Source: Prolixibacteraceae bacterium
Lineage (GTDB): Bacteria > Bacteroidota > Bacteroidia > Bacteroidales > Prolixibacteraceae
DNA: 7,083 nucleotides
NCBI GenBank assembly: GCA_003450125.1
Contig: DMFR01000269.1
Coordinates: 7,104 to 14,186 of the forward strand
Reading direction: 5' to 3'
In this document: positions 1 to 7,083 of the stretch, in pieces
Layout of the letters: each line of letters begins with the position of its first letter
How positions within the stretch are numbered: the stretch's first letter is position 1
Made by a program: the position numbers and the translations under genes
The notes under the pieces: generated by a model
Seen by the model: the letters and a program-made list of their open reading frames with translations, nothing else
Databases searched by the model: none
What the model was told of the DNA's origin: nothing

Positions 1-8
1 GACTGAAA

Positions 9-36
9 ATAGTCACCTGCTCATAGTCACCCGCTC
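9..36. repeat. Two-copy 14-bp tandem repeat after hsdR
   Basis: ATAGTCACCTGCTC at 9-22 is followed directly by ATAGTCACCCGCTC at 23-36, differing at one of 14 bases. The repeat begins five bases beyond the hsdR stop codon. Only two units are inside the window; whether the array or a further gene continues to the left cannot be seen. I see no terminator hairpin with a T-run in these 41 bases. Confidence 0.7.
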
Positions 37-41
37 AGAGG

Positions 42-3000
42 CTAGATTTCAAACCCTCCATTGATGATGAATTTTTGAAGCAAGTTCTGTACCTTCATGT
101 TGATTTTGGAGAGGGGAATGGTGCTACCTTCCAATTGTTCAAAATACGCCCTGGCTTTGTTTTTATCCACTGTATCCTTTAGCTCATCAAAGTGGCCGTA
201 TTCATTGATCGTTGAATCGGACAAGCCGGAATTCATCATATTTCTAAGCTTTGCTTCATCCAAGCCGAAAACTTGTGTCAGCTGATCGATTTCCGCCTTC
301 TTGGCCCTGGATTGGTATTCTGTGATACAGTCCCTTAAGGTATTGCCGCTTTCAATTGTTGCATCTCCACTTTGAACATCGTGTAGAAACTGATTGGCGT
401 ACTTTTGCTCTACCTGCGTCAGCGAAGCGAATGATTTATGTAATTCCTCCAGGGTCTGTTGAATCAGTTCGCTACCCGACACTTCTTTTTTAAGTGCTTT
501 CAGGTATTTCTCGAAACGGGAATTCATGTAATCGGCATCGATGACCCCTGTATCTATTTCGGTCAAGTAACCCTCAATTTCAAAAGGAACCTCCTCGAAC
601 CCACCGCCGCCACCGCTGCCATTGAACAATTCCTTGTAACGAAGGGCCAGAATCAGGTAAATGGTTTCATCCAATTCCATTTCGATCACCTTCTTTTGCT
701 TGCCTTTCCCAAACTCATAGCTCAGTTGGCCCCATTTAAAGCCCTGGATTTTGGCCGCTTCCAGGAAATCATTGAAGACTTTGAAAAGTTTGGCAAACCG
801 GCCTCGTTCGGTCAGATCGAGGGGTAACTTCTCGAAATTCTCAATACTCGCGGCTAGGAACAAGTGGGCGATCTCCTCAAATACGGAATTCATCCTTTCC
901 AGGTTGTAATCCAGGTGTTCTACGTACAATCCCATGGGTTTATCGCCCGAATACAGTTTGACCGCGTTGTGGATGTTTCGTTCCATGGTGTGAGGCTTCC
1001 GGTAATAGCGGATCGTGCCAAAAGGTTTGTCAGGACCAAACAGCCGGTTGGTTCTGGAAAATGCCTGGATGATATTTTCAAATTCCAGTTTCTTGTCGAT
1101 ATAGAGCGTATTCAGCCATTTGGAATCAAATCCGGTGAGCATCTGGTCAACGACAATCAACAGGTCCAGTTGCTTATCGGGGGTTCTTTCCAGGCGAATG
1201 TAAGGCGCTTTGTGCGCGAGCCTTGCAGCGATGTCTTTCTTGAACTTGTGATGCTTGGCAAGGGTGAAATCCTGAGCGTACCGCAGGTTGTAGTCCTCGA
1301 TGATTTCGACCAAACCCTCCACCTTGTACTGTACACCCCCATTGTTGTCGATCAGCGGATCAAAAAGGGCGGTGATTTTCAAGTCCGGTTTTGCTTTTTT
1401 GAGCAACCTGTAATAGTCAATGGCTTCGAATATGCTGCTTGTTGCAAAAATGGCGTGGAACTTTCCATTCTGGCTGAGGGTTAACCAGTTTCCCACGATA
1501 TCGTTGACTACCATCTGCTGATGTTCTATTCGCTCATATTGAGACGAGGGTAAAAAATCTTCAATTCCTTTCACAGCGTGTCCGGCAGCGTCTTTATAAC
1601 CGGCCATTCTGAGCTGCTTCATGTAACGGTTGAAGATTCTGTTTTTCAGCGGATCGGCCAATGCTTCTTCTTCCGTTGCCGCCCTGGCTTTTTCCAAAGC
1701 CACCGCCTTTCTTACATCCCGGTCCCTGTAGGTCATTACTTTGTAAGGGTCAAAGCCCAGCACGTTTTTGTCACGGATGCCATCGGCAATGCTGTAGCGG
1801 TGCAATTCATTGCCAAACACGGTAGAAGTGGTATTCATCTTCTTTTGGTTTTCTTCCTGGATAGGGGTACCGGTAAATCCAAAAAAGATAGCCGAAGGGA
1901 ATGTTTTTTTGATCAAAATCAGCATATCGCCAAACGTGGAACGGTGGCATTCATCGACAATAAATACGATTCTTTTTGAATTCATCAGCTTCAAATCCTC
2001 GGCATTCAGTCCCTCCGGCTCGTCTTTGATGTTGCTCATCTTTTGGATAGAAGTCACCAATAAGGTGTTGGCCGGGTCAGCGCTTTTAAGCTTTGTGACC
2101 AAAACGCCTGTATTTTCAGTGGCCTGCACCTCTTCGTTGTCATCGGCAAAACCGCGGTATTCTTTCAAGGACTGGGTACCCAGTTCGATGCGGTCCATCA
2201 GGAAGATGACCTTGTCGGCATCTTTGGAGTTGGCAATCAGTTGAGCGGACTTGAAACTGGTCATTGTCTTACCCGAACCTGTCGTGTGCCAAATATAGCC
2301 GCCCAGCGAATGCCTGGTTTTCCAATCGGTTCTTGCCACCTTGTCGGATATCGCGTTGGCTGCATAATACTGATAGCTGCGCATTACCTTCAACACTCCG
2401 TCGGAACCATCGGCTACGGTATAGAAGCCAATTAACTGATGGGCCATTGGAATGGAAAGCAGCGATGAAGCTATATCATTCCAGTTTTTGATCGGTTCGT
2501 TGTTAAAATCGGCCCAATGAAAATAAAAATCCTTGTTGAACTTCCCCTCAGGTCCTGGATTGGCAAAGTAGGTGGTTTCGTCGGGTGACATGGCAACAAA
2601 AATCTGGACCAGGGAAAACAAGCCGGTAAAAATACCCGCGTTGGCATATTTTTCTATCTGGTTGGAAGCCTGGCTAACCGCCACTCCGCTTTTTTTCAAC
2701 TCAATGTGCACAACGGGCATTCCATTGATTAAGAGCAGTAGATCGCCCCGTCGGTCGTTCAGGATTTTGGACTTGCTTTTGAAGATGGGTTGCCGGGCGA
2801 TCTGGTAACGGCTCTGACCGGCGGCTATTTCGTGCCGATCGTATATCTTCAGGCTGATTTCCTTTCCGAAATGCAATGTGTCAGCCGCATTGTCGCGGGT
2901 GATGGAAACGGTCTTGCCATTGATGAAGGCATTCAATTTGAGCGGGGTTCTCAAGGCGGTGATCTGCTCCATGATTTGTTGCATTTCACCCTCCGTGAGC

Positions 3001-3170
3001 GGGATACCGTTCAGCCGGTCAATTCCCATGTTGATGTCAAACAGGATCTTTGCCCAGTTATGGAGCAAATCGGCTTCGGTCGGATTCTTTAAAACGGTTG
3101 CCTCCCATCCTTTTTTGGAGAGCATATCGATCAGGGCGACTTCAAATTCGGCTTCGGTGGTAAAGGTCAT
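42..3170 (-). CDS. hsdR: Type I restriction enzyme, restriction/translocase subunit HsdR
   Basis: HsdR is the ATP-driven motor and nuclease subunit of a type I R-M complex. With HsdM and HsdS it binds unmethylated target DNA, translocates it and cuts at a distance. The N-terminal RecB-like nuclease domain (about 30-250) shows D143, E157 and K159 (D-x13-ExK, the same spacing as in EcoR124I), then a QxxxY motif at Q171-Y175. The motor domains follow: Walker A TTGSGKT at 296-302, DECHR box at 406-410, FTGTP at 432-436, DQMLTGFD at 675-682 and QAFSRTNR at 702-709. The C-terminal helical part (about 730-1042) holds a glycine-rich linker (851-857) and a DADYMNSRF segment (878-886), and probably docks on the methyltransferase. 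At 1042 aa it is full length (EcoR124I HsdR is about 1038). The start is well fixed: an in-frame TGA lies at 3191-3189 and this is the first ATG after it. No clear Shine-Dalgarno precedes it. It is the last gene of the hsdMSR operon, 30 bases after hsdS. Confidence 0.97.
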   Translation of the reverse strand: MTFTTEAEFEVALIDMLSKKGWEATVLKNPTEADLLHNWAKILFDINMGIDRLNGIPLTEGEMQQIMEQITALRTPLKLNAFINGKTVSITRDNAADTLHFGKEISLKIYDRHEIAAGQSRYQIARQPIFKSKSKILNDRRGDLLLLINGMPVVHIELKKSGVAVSQASNQIEKYANAGIFTGLFSLVQIFVAMSPDETTYFANPGPEGKFNKDFYFHWADFNNEPIKNWNDIASSLLSIPMAHQLIGFYTVADGSDGVLKVMRSYQYYAANAISDKVARTDWKTRHSLGGYIWHTTGSGKTMTSFKSAQLIANSKDADKVIFLMDRIELGTQSLKEYRGFADDNEEVQATENTGVLVTKLKSADPANTLLVTSIQKMSNIKDEPEGLNAEDLKLMNSKRIVFIVDECHRSTFGDMLILIKKTFPSAIFFGFTGTPIQEENQKKMNTTSTVFGNELHRYSIADGIRDKNVLGFDPYKVMTYRDRDVRKAVALEKARAATEEEALADPLKNRIFNRYMKQLRMAGYKDAAGHAVKGIEDFLPSSQYERIEHQQMVVNDIVGNWLTLSQNGKFHAIFATSSIFEAIDYYRLLKKAKPDLKITALFDPLIDNNGGVQYKVEGLVEIIEDYNLRYAQDFTLAKHHKFKKDIAARLAHKAPYIRLERTPDKQLDLLIVVDQMLTGFDSKWLNTLYIDKKLEFENIIQAFSRTNRLFGPDKPFGTIRYYRKPHTMERNIHNAVKLYSGDKPMGLYVEHLDYNLERMNSVFEEIAHLFLAASIENFEKLPLDLTERGRFAKLFKVFNDFLEAAKIQGFKWGQLSYEFGKGKQKKVIEMELDETIYLILALRYKELFNGSGGGGGFEEVPFEIEGYLTEIDTGVIDADYMNSRFEKYLKALKKEVSGSELIQQTLEELHKSFASLTQVEQKYANQFLHDVQSGDATIESGNTLRDCITEYQSRAKKAEIDQLTQVFGLDEAKLRNMMNSGLSDSTINEYGHFDELKDTVDKNKARAYFEQLEGSTIPLSKINMKVQNLLQKFIINGGFEI

Positions 3171-3200
3171 GGGGTGTACTATTTTAATTCAGACATTTTT

Positions 3201-4466
3201 CTACACAAACATTTTTTCAAGACAGGCTTTTTTTATGTTTTTCAATTTATCTAACTCCTTATGCTCAAGGGTGATCAGGTGATCGAGGTGCTTAAAGAAT
3301 GTTCCTATCCTTTGCTGTTCCATTATATTTGGTGCCAAAAAATTATATACGTTTAATTCCTCTCTATTTATTTTAGGCATTCCTGTTCGTGTTGAAACAG
3401 ATACCGAATACTTGAAAAAATCGCTTGTTTGAATAATTACATATAAGTAATTTTGTGCTACTCCATTTTTGGTATTCAGGACATAAGCATCAGCACTCGC
3501 AAGCCCTTCAAATGGCGCAATTATATATTTTGCAAGCTGTGGATTTATTTTGCCATAAATAATGTCTCCCTTTTTAAAATAAAACTTTCCACTTATTAAG
3601 TTGCTGTCTTTTACTTTAAGAATATTATCATATGTTTTACCAGAAAAAGATTCAATATTACCTGGTCCAATATGGAATAAATCATCATATTCTCCCGTTT
3701 TGGGATCAACCATATTAGTTGAAATATCAACGGATTCTTTCCAATTATGTACTTCCCAAGGCTCCGTAAACCCCTTGAATCGAATTTCAGGGACAAGCGC
3801 GCCATTTTGAGGGAACATTTTTTCGAGCATGGCTTTTTTTACCGTTACCAGCTTGTTATACTTTTGCTGATGAAGGGTGATGATGTGGTCGAGGTGAGAG
3901 TAATAGGTGCCTATTTTGGATTGTTCGAAACAGTCAATTGGGTAAATGATAGCCGTATCTTGTAACACTGATTTAGAGATTGACAACACCTTAGTTCCTT
4001 GCATCAATCGTAAAAGCTGAGTATGATATGCCGGAGAATTCATAAAATAGCCAAGGTATCCCGATGCAAAAGCTAATATTGGTCTACTTGGAATCGTATG
4101 TAGTCCTGAAAAAATAGTGCTTTCGCCTATATTTACCATTTCTGTACATTTTCCAACTGTTTCATCTTCGGCAGCATCTGCAATAATCACATCGCCATTT
4201 TGCAACTTTGATGACTTGAATTTGTTGGCCAAAGAATCATTTGTAATATAAGGTATTTCTTCTTTTTCTACGTCTAATAATTCTCCGAATTTGATTAGAA
4301 CATCCCCGTAATGTATGTTTTTAGATAGACCAGAATCATAATTTAATTCAGCTCTTGAAAGTGTATTGTTAGGAATCTTTGTGAAGATTTCACTATACTT
4401 CTTCTCATCCCACTCCTCCGTAAACCCCTTGAACCTAATCTCCGGTTTATTGTTTTTCTCAGCCAT
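3201..4466 (-). CDS. hsdS: Type I R-M system specificity subunit HsdS
   Basis: HsdS reads the two-part DNA target and holds the complex together; both methylation and restriction depend on it. The 421 aa protein has the usual pseudo-twofold layout. TRD1 spans about 20-180, a conserved helical segment about 181-219, TRD2 about 236-380 and a second helical segment 383-421. The two helical segments align without gaps over 39 residues with 22 identities (both have IGT, HLDH, ITL, KKA, LEKMF). A short segment PEIRFKGFTE opens the protein (8-17) and recurs before TRD2 (226-235). The TRDs are not alike, so the two half-sites probably differ; neither can be predicted here. Each TRD ends in the usual family pattern (GTKVLSISKSVL at 157-168; TGMPKINREEL at 361-371, followed by the EQ..IG segment). 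The gene starts one base after the hsdM stop (TAAGATG), so translation is probably coupled. The TRD-coding parts are much richer in A+T than the neighbouring genes, suggesting exchange of recognition domains. Confidence 0.97.
   Translation of the reverse strand: MAEKNNKPEIRFKGFTEEWDEKKYSEIFTKIPNNTLSRAELNYDSGLSKNIHYGDVLIKFGELLDVEKEEIPYITNDSLANKFKSSKLQNGDVIIADAAEDETVGKCTEMVNIGESTIFSGLHTIPSRPILAFASGYLGYFMNSPAYHTQLLRLMQGTKVLSISKSVLQDTAIIYPIDCFEQSKIGTYYSHLDHIITLHQQKYNKLVTVKKAMLEKMFPQNGALVPEIRFKGFTEPWEVHNWKESVDISTNMVDPKTGEYDDLFHIGPGNIESFSGKTYDNILKVKDSNLISGKFYFKKGDIIYGKINPQLAKYIIAPFEGLASADAYVLNTKNGVAQNYLYVIIQTSDFFKYSVSVSTRTGMPKINREELNVYNFLAPNIMEQQRIGTFFKHLDHLITLEHKELDKLKNIKKACLEKMFV
3204..3320 (-). 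repeat. hsdS conserved helical repeat, distal copy
   Basis: Codons 383-421 of hsdS encode the C-terminal conserved helix, paralogous to codons 181-219 (22 of 39 residues identical, no gaps). At the DNA level the copies are diverged but share exact blocks at an offset of 606 bases, for example AACATTTTTTC at 3208-3218 and 3814-3824. In the family this helix helps set the spacing between half-sites and packs against HsdM. Confidence 0.8.
3762..3779 (-). repeat. hsdS 18-bp direct repeat, central copy
   Basis: The 18 bases CTCCGTAAACCCCTTGAA (plus-strand reading) occur here and, identically, at 4416-4433. Both copies encode the FKGFTE segment that precedes a TRD. The copies are 654 bases apart, that is 218 codons, so recombination between them would keep the reading frame. 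Such repeats are a normal part of HsdS symmetry; exact identity at the DNA level between otherwise diverged halves fits recent shared origin or gene conversion. Confidence 0.85.
3810..3926 (-). repeat. hsdS conserved helical repeat, central copy
   Basis: Codons 181-219 of hsdS encode the central conserved helix between the two TRDs, the partner of the distal copy. Sampled G+C here (28 of 60 bases at 3841-3900) is close to that of the flanking genes and well above that of the TRDs, marking it as part of the stable scaffold. Confidence 0.8.
4416..4433 (-). repeat. hsdS 18-bp direct repeat, N-terminal copy
   Basis: This copy is identical to the central one at 3762-3779. It lies at codons 12-17 of hsdS, just before TRD1, and the flanking bases diverge within a few positions on both sides. 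Confidence 0.85.
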
Positions 4467-4467
4467 C

Positions 4468-7053
4468 TTATTCCCCTTTTAGCAGTAATTTAAACGCACT
4501 GAGCCCTTTCATGTCAAATTCGTTACCTACCAGCTCATCAATCAGTGAAGATAAGGCCGTCTCGGTTTGGTGGATTTCCTGGGTGAGGTGAGAGTAGGTG
4601 GTGGCGTATCTTTCCGATAGCGCCTGCACTTTGGCTGTCAGAGCGTTAATCAAGCCTTCGGGCAGTTGGTGTAAGGAAGTTACCAGAGGGTTCATCCATT
4701 TGCGTTCGAGCAATTCAACTACTTGCTGATCGGAAAGCTGTTCGATGGTTTCTTTTGTCAGCAGATGAAGCCTGGCTGTTTGTGCTTTTACCTGTGCTTT
4801 GAGGTCCTTTTCTTCGGTGATCAGCTCATCCACCTGAATGATTTTGGCTTCAAAAGAATCTTCGGGGAAACCACCGTTTTTCTTTCTTTCTACAATGAAC
4901 TGCCTAGCTTGTCTAATAACCGCCGCGTTTACAAAACTGTCCTTTGCATCGTTTACTACATCCGATTCTTTTTCATCCTCGGAAAGGGATTCGAGTATTT
5001 GCTCGTATTCAGATGTAATATCCACCATGCGGCTTTCTTTTTGCTTCAATTGCCGTAATTGGTCTTTCAGGTAGGTTTCCTGAACCAGTTCAAACGGCAT
5101 CACGCGACCGATCCAACCTTCCTGTACTTCCTCCTCCTTGCCGTTTTTCTTCTTGAACACCATATTGGGATCCACCTTTTTGGTCGCTTCGAAGCCTTCG
5201 GTTTGGATAATTTCCAAATCGATCTCTATCTTGGTCCACTCATCATCGAGTAATTGGTAGGCGGCGTATTTATCCAGTAGTGGGAGACTTTTCAATCGTC
5301 CGAATATATCTTCGCTCAGGATGGTTTCTTCCCTTGAAACAGGCACCGACTCCATGTGGGTCAACAATTCTGTTTTAAGAAAATGATGGAAATCGCCAAA
5401 AGCGGAAGAGAAATTGGTGGCGAATTCTATGACATTGGGGTGCTGAGTAATCGCACCCTTCACCTCTTCCACTTTCACCTGTGCGTAAGCATCGGGGGAG
5501 GGTTCTGAGAACAGATCAGCACGCAATTGGGGGAATGCTTGCCAGTAGGGGCTGAGTTCATCAATTTCTTTCTCTGGAATCCCGCCAAACATAGAGGCAT
5601 AGATATCCCAGCTTTCCCCGTTTTCAGACGAATCGACATAGCGCGGGATATTCAGGTTGTAATCATTGGCACGAATGGTATCGCGGCTGACCACTTTGGA
5701 GAACTTCGGATTCGTCTGCCTTTGGATCACCGCATCGGCGATTCTTTTGATATCCGAAGCTCTGAGCTTGTTGTTTTTTCCGACCTTGATAAAACCTTTT
5801 GACGCGTCAACGATCAACACATCGGTATTGGTTCGTTTTTGTTTCAGCACCAAGATTGTGGTTGGGATCCCTGTTCCAAAGAAAATATTGGCAGGAAGCC
5901 CGATAATGGTATCGATGTGATTGGCTTCAATTAGTTTTTTACGGATCTGACCTTCTTCACCGCCACGAAACAACACCCCATGGGGTAAGACAATGCACAT
6001 AATCCCGTCAGGCTTGATGTGAAACAAGTCGTGCAGCAGAAACGCATAATCGGCTTTTGTCCGGGGCGCCAATCCAAAACGCGCGTAACGCGGGTCAGTT
6101 TCCTTGTGGCTCGAATCCCATTGCTGGGAGTAGGGAGGGTTTGAGACCACCGCGTCCACATACAGCGGATTGTAGGAATTGACCGCATCATTTTCATCAA
6201 AATAGGGCCAATCGTCCTCCAGGGTATCCCCGTTACGGGTCACGATGTTGCTGGGCAAGATTCCGCGCATCACCAGGTTCATACGCGTCAGGTTGTAGGT
6301 GTTCTGCTTTAATTCCTGCGCATAGTATTTGATGTTGTTCTTGTCATCCATGTGCCTGGCTACACAGTTACCGATGTTAATGAGCAAGGAACCCGAGCCG
6401 CTGGTGGGGTCATAAATCTGAATTTCCTTTTTGTCCTTTACATGATGGGCCACTATTTCAGACATCAAAAGCGACACTTCGTGAGGGGTATAGAATTCGC
6501 CTGCTTTTTTCCCCGCATTGGCGGCAAACATACTGATCAGGTATTCATAAATGAAGCCAAGAACATCGTAATCCTGACGGCCATCCATGGGGATGTCCTT
6601 GATCAACTGAATCAGGTCACCAATGGCCTTTGTCTGAGAGGCGGCATTTTCCCCGAGCTTACTCAAACCGGTCTGTAAAGTGTCAAAAACACCGTCAAAC
6701 AGCTTTTTGTGAGCCGGACTAATCAAACGGCTAAAGGCCGACAACGCATCCCTGACATTGGACACATCAAAGTCTTTGCCCATTTCAATCCAGGAGGAAA
6801 ACAGGTCCTTGTAAGCGATAAAATAGCCCACATTGCTTTTGATATGTTCGACCGCTTCAGCATCTTCTTCCGAAAGGGCTTCTATTTCATCATTGGTAAA
6901 ATCAGCTTTTCTAACAAATTGCAATTCTTTGTCAGAGAGGTATTTATAGAAAATGAATCCCAGGATATAATCCTTGTATTCATTGGCTTCAATTTTTGAA
7001 CGCATTTGATTAGCAGATTCCCATATTTTGGCTGCCAGTTGTTGTTTATTCAT
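4468..7053 (-). CDS. hsdM: Type I R-M system DNA adenine methyltransferase subunit HsdM, C-terminally extended
   Basis: HsdM transfers a methyl group from AdoMet to N6 of adenine at the site chosen by HsdS. The N-terminal helical HsdM domain (about 5-150) opens with the typical LAAKIWESANQMR segment. The N6-adenine methyltransferase domain (about 155-475) carries GEFYTP at 185-190, AdoMet motif I DPTSGSG at 215-221, catalytic motif IV NPPY at 305-308, and LPHGVLFRGG at 356-365. The classical core ends near YNLNIPRYVD (464-473). The remaining 390 or so residues go well beyond E. coli HsdM proteins (about 520-530 aa) and look largely helical, with charged, probably coiled-coil stretches around 660-760 and 800-840. 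The ending MKGLSAFKLLL is, from memory, shared with a known long-HsdM subfamily. The ATG was chosen because the protein then begins as the family does. The frame stays open upstream to the window edge without another ATG, GTG or TTG, so a start outside the window is possible but unlikely. First gene of the hsdMSR operon. Confidence 0.96.
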   Translation of the reverse strand: MNKQQLAAKIWESANQMRSKIEANEYKDYILGFIFYKYLSDKELQFVRKADFTNDEIEALSEEDAEAVEHIKSNVGYFIAYKDLFSSWIEMGKDFDVSNVRDALSAFSRLISPAHKKLFDGVFDTLQTGLSKLGENAASQTKAIGDLIQLIKDIPMDGRQDYDVLGFIYEYLISMFAANAGKKAGEFYTPHEVSLLMSEIVAHHVKDKKEIQIYDPTSGSGSLLINIGNCVARHMDDKNNIKYYAQELKQNTYNLTRMNLVMRGILPSNIVTRNGDTLEDDWPYFDENDAVNSYNPLYVDAVVSNPPYSQQWDSSHKETDPRYARFGLAPRTKADYAFLLHDLFHIKPDGIMCIVLPHGVLFRGGEEGQIRKKLIEANHIDTIIGLPANIFFGTGIPTTILVLKQKRTNTDVLIVDASKGFIKVGKNNKLRASDIKRIADAVIQRQTNPKFSKVVSRDTIRANDYNLNIPRYVDSSENGESWDIYASMFGGIPEKEIDELSPYWQAFPQLRADLFSEPSPDAYAQVKVEEVKGAITQHPNVIEFATNFSSAFGDFHHFLKTELLTHMESVPVSREETILSEDIFGRLKSLPLLDKYAAYQLLDDEWTKIEIDLEIIQTEGFEATKKVDPNMVFKKKNGKEEEVQEGWIGRVMPFELVQETYLKDQLRQLKQKESRMVDITSEYEQILESLSEDEKESDVVNDAKDSFVNAAVIRQARQFIVERKKNGGFPEDSFEAKIIQVDELITEEKDLKAQVKAQTARLHLLTKETIEQLSDQQVVELLERKWMNPLVTSLHQLPEGLINALTAKVQALSERYATTYSHLTQEIHQTETALSSLIDELVGNEFDMKGLSAFKLLLKGE
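4471..4478 (-). promoter_or_regulatory. Shine-Dalgarno-like site of hsdS inside the hsdM 3' end
   Basis: On the coding strand AAGGGGAA lies about five bases before the hsdS ATG and is made of the last hsdM codons (Lys-Gly-Glu). With the TAAGATG stop-start junction it fits re-initiation by ribosomes ending hsdM. The match to AGGAGG is only partial, so this is an inference. Confidence 0.5.
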
Positions 7054-7061
7054 CGTGTATG

Positions 7062-7068
7062 CTTCTTT
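7062..7068 (-). promoter_or_regulatory. Weak purine-rich possible ribosome binding site of hsdM
   Basis: AAAGAAG on the coding strand sits eight bases before the chosen hsdM ATG. It is a poor Shine-Dalgarno match but well placed, which gives mild support for that start. No promoter can be judged, since only 30 bases of upstream sequence are in the window. Confidence 0.3.
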
Positions 7069-7083
7069 GCTAATGTGTGAGTT

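Noticed and set aside
1..14. Possible hairpin GACT-GAAAAT-AGTC at the left edge as a terminator
   Set aside because: The stem is only four base pairs and has no T-run on either strand.
9..36. Possible start of a CRISPR array
   Set aside because: The 14-bp units are directly adjacent with no spacers and are shorter than CRISPR repeats.
864..1484. Long plus-strand open frame (206 codons) opposite hsdR, and similar ones at 459-827 and 1578-1979
   Set aside because: They lie wholly antisense to an hsdR frame with clear conserved motifs, and their translations show no family I recognise. They are best explained as shadow frames.
3179..3196. Five-codon frame MSELK between hsdS and hsdR as a possible leader peptide
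   Set aside because: Such a short frame arises easily by chance in a 30-base gap and has no ribosome site. It is mentioned only as context for the hsdR start.
3228..3234. Runs of seven T (A7 on the coding strand) in both conserved helices of hsdS as a phase-variation or frameshift signal
   Set aside because: Seven bases is short for slipped-strand phase variation, the run simply encodes Lys-Lys in a conserved KKA motif, and both frames are intact.
3201..4466. A phase-variable inverting hsdS system
   Set aside because: Only one hsdS is present, no inverted copy of its segments was noticed and no recombinase gene lies in the window, so inversion is not supported here.

Overview
The window holds one complete, apparently intact type I restriction-modification (R-M) locus and almost nothing else. 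Three genes lie head to tail on the minus strand in the order hsdM, hsdS, hsdR, transcribed from the right end of the window to the left. They cover all but about 30 bases at the right edge, 41 bases at the left edge, and gaps of 1 and 30 bases between genes.

Region by region: 7053-4468 encodes HsdM (861 aa), the N6-adenine methyltransferase subunit, with intact AdoMet-binding and NPPY motifs and a C-terminal part of some 390 residues, much longer than in the classical E. coli enzymes. 4466-3201 encodes HsdS (421 aa), the specificity subunit, with two different target recognition domains (TRDs), each bounded by conserved repeats. 3170-42 encodes HsdR (1042 aa), the restriction and translocation subunit, with an intact D-ExK nuclease site and a full set of superfamily 2 helicase motifs. 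The length of HsdR and the spacing of its nuclease residues resemble EcoR124I (type IC), but I cannot assign the family without a search.

The three products should work as one machine. HsdM and HsdS together form the methyltransferase that protects host DNA at a two-part target. Adding HsdR gives the complex that moves along DNA lacking the methylation and cuts it far from the target. All catalytic motifs I checked are present and no frame is broken, so the system looks functional. Its target sequence cannot be read from the protein.

Organism: G+C is about 50% in the sampled parts of hsdM and hsdR and drops to about 25-32% in the sampled parts of the HsdS recognition domains. The weak or absent Shine-Dalgarno signals before hsdM and hsdR and the look of the proteins suggest Bacteroidota, but this is a low-confidence guess because no taxonomic marker gene is present.

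I see no extra defence gene, recombinase, second hsdS copy, mobile element, RNA gene or CRISPR array. The points most worth a second look are the base-composition mosaic and repeat layout of hsdS, the extended HsdM, and a two-copy 14-bp tandem repeat at the left edge, just after hsdR.
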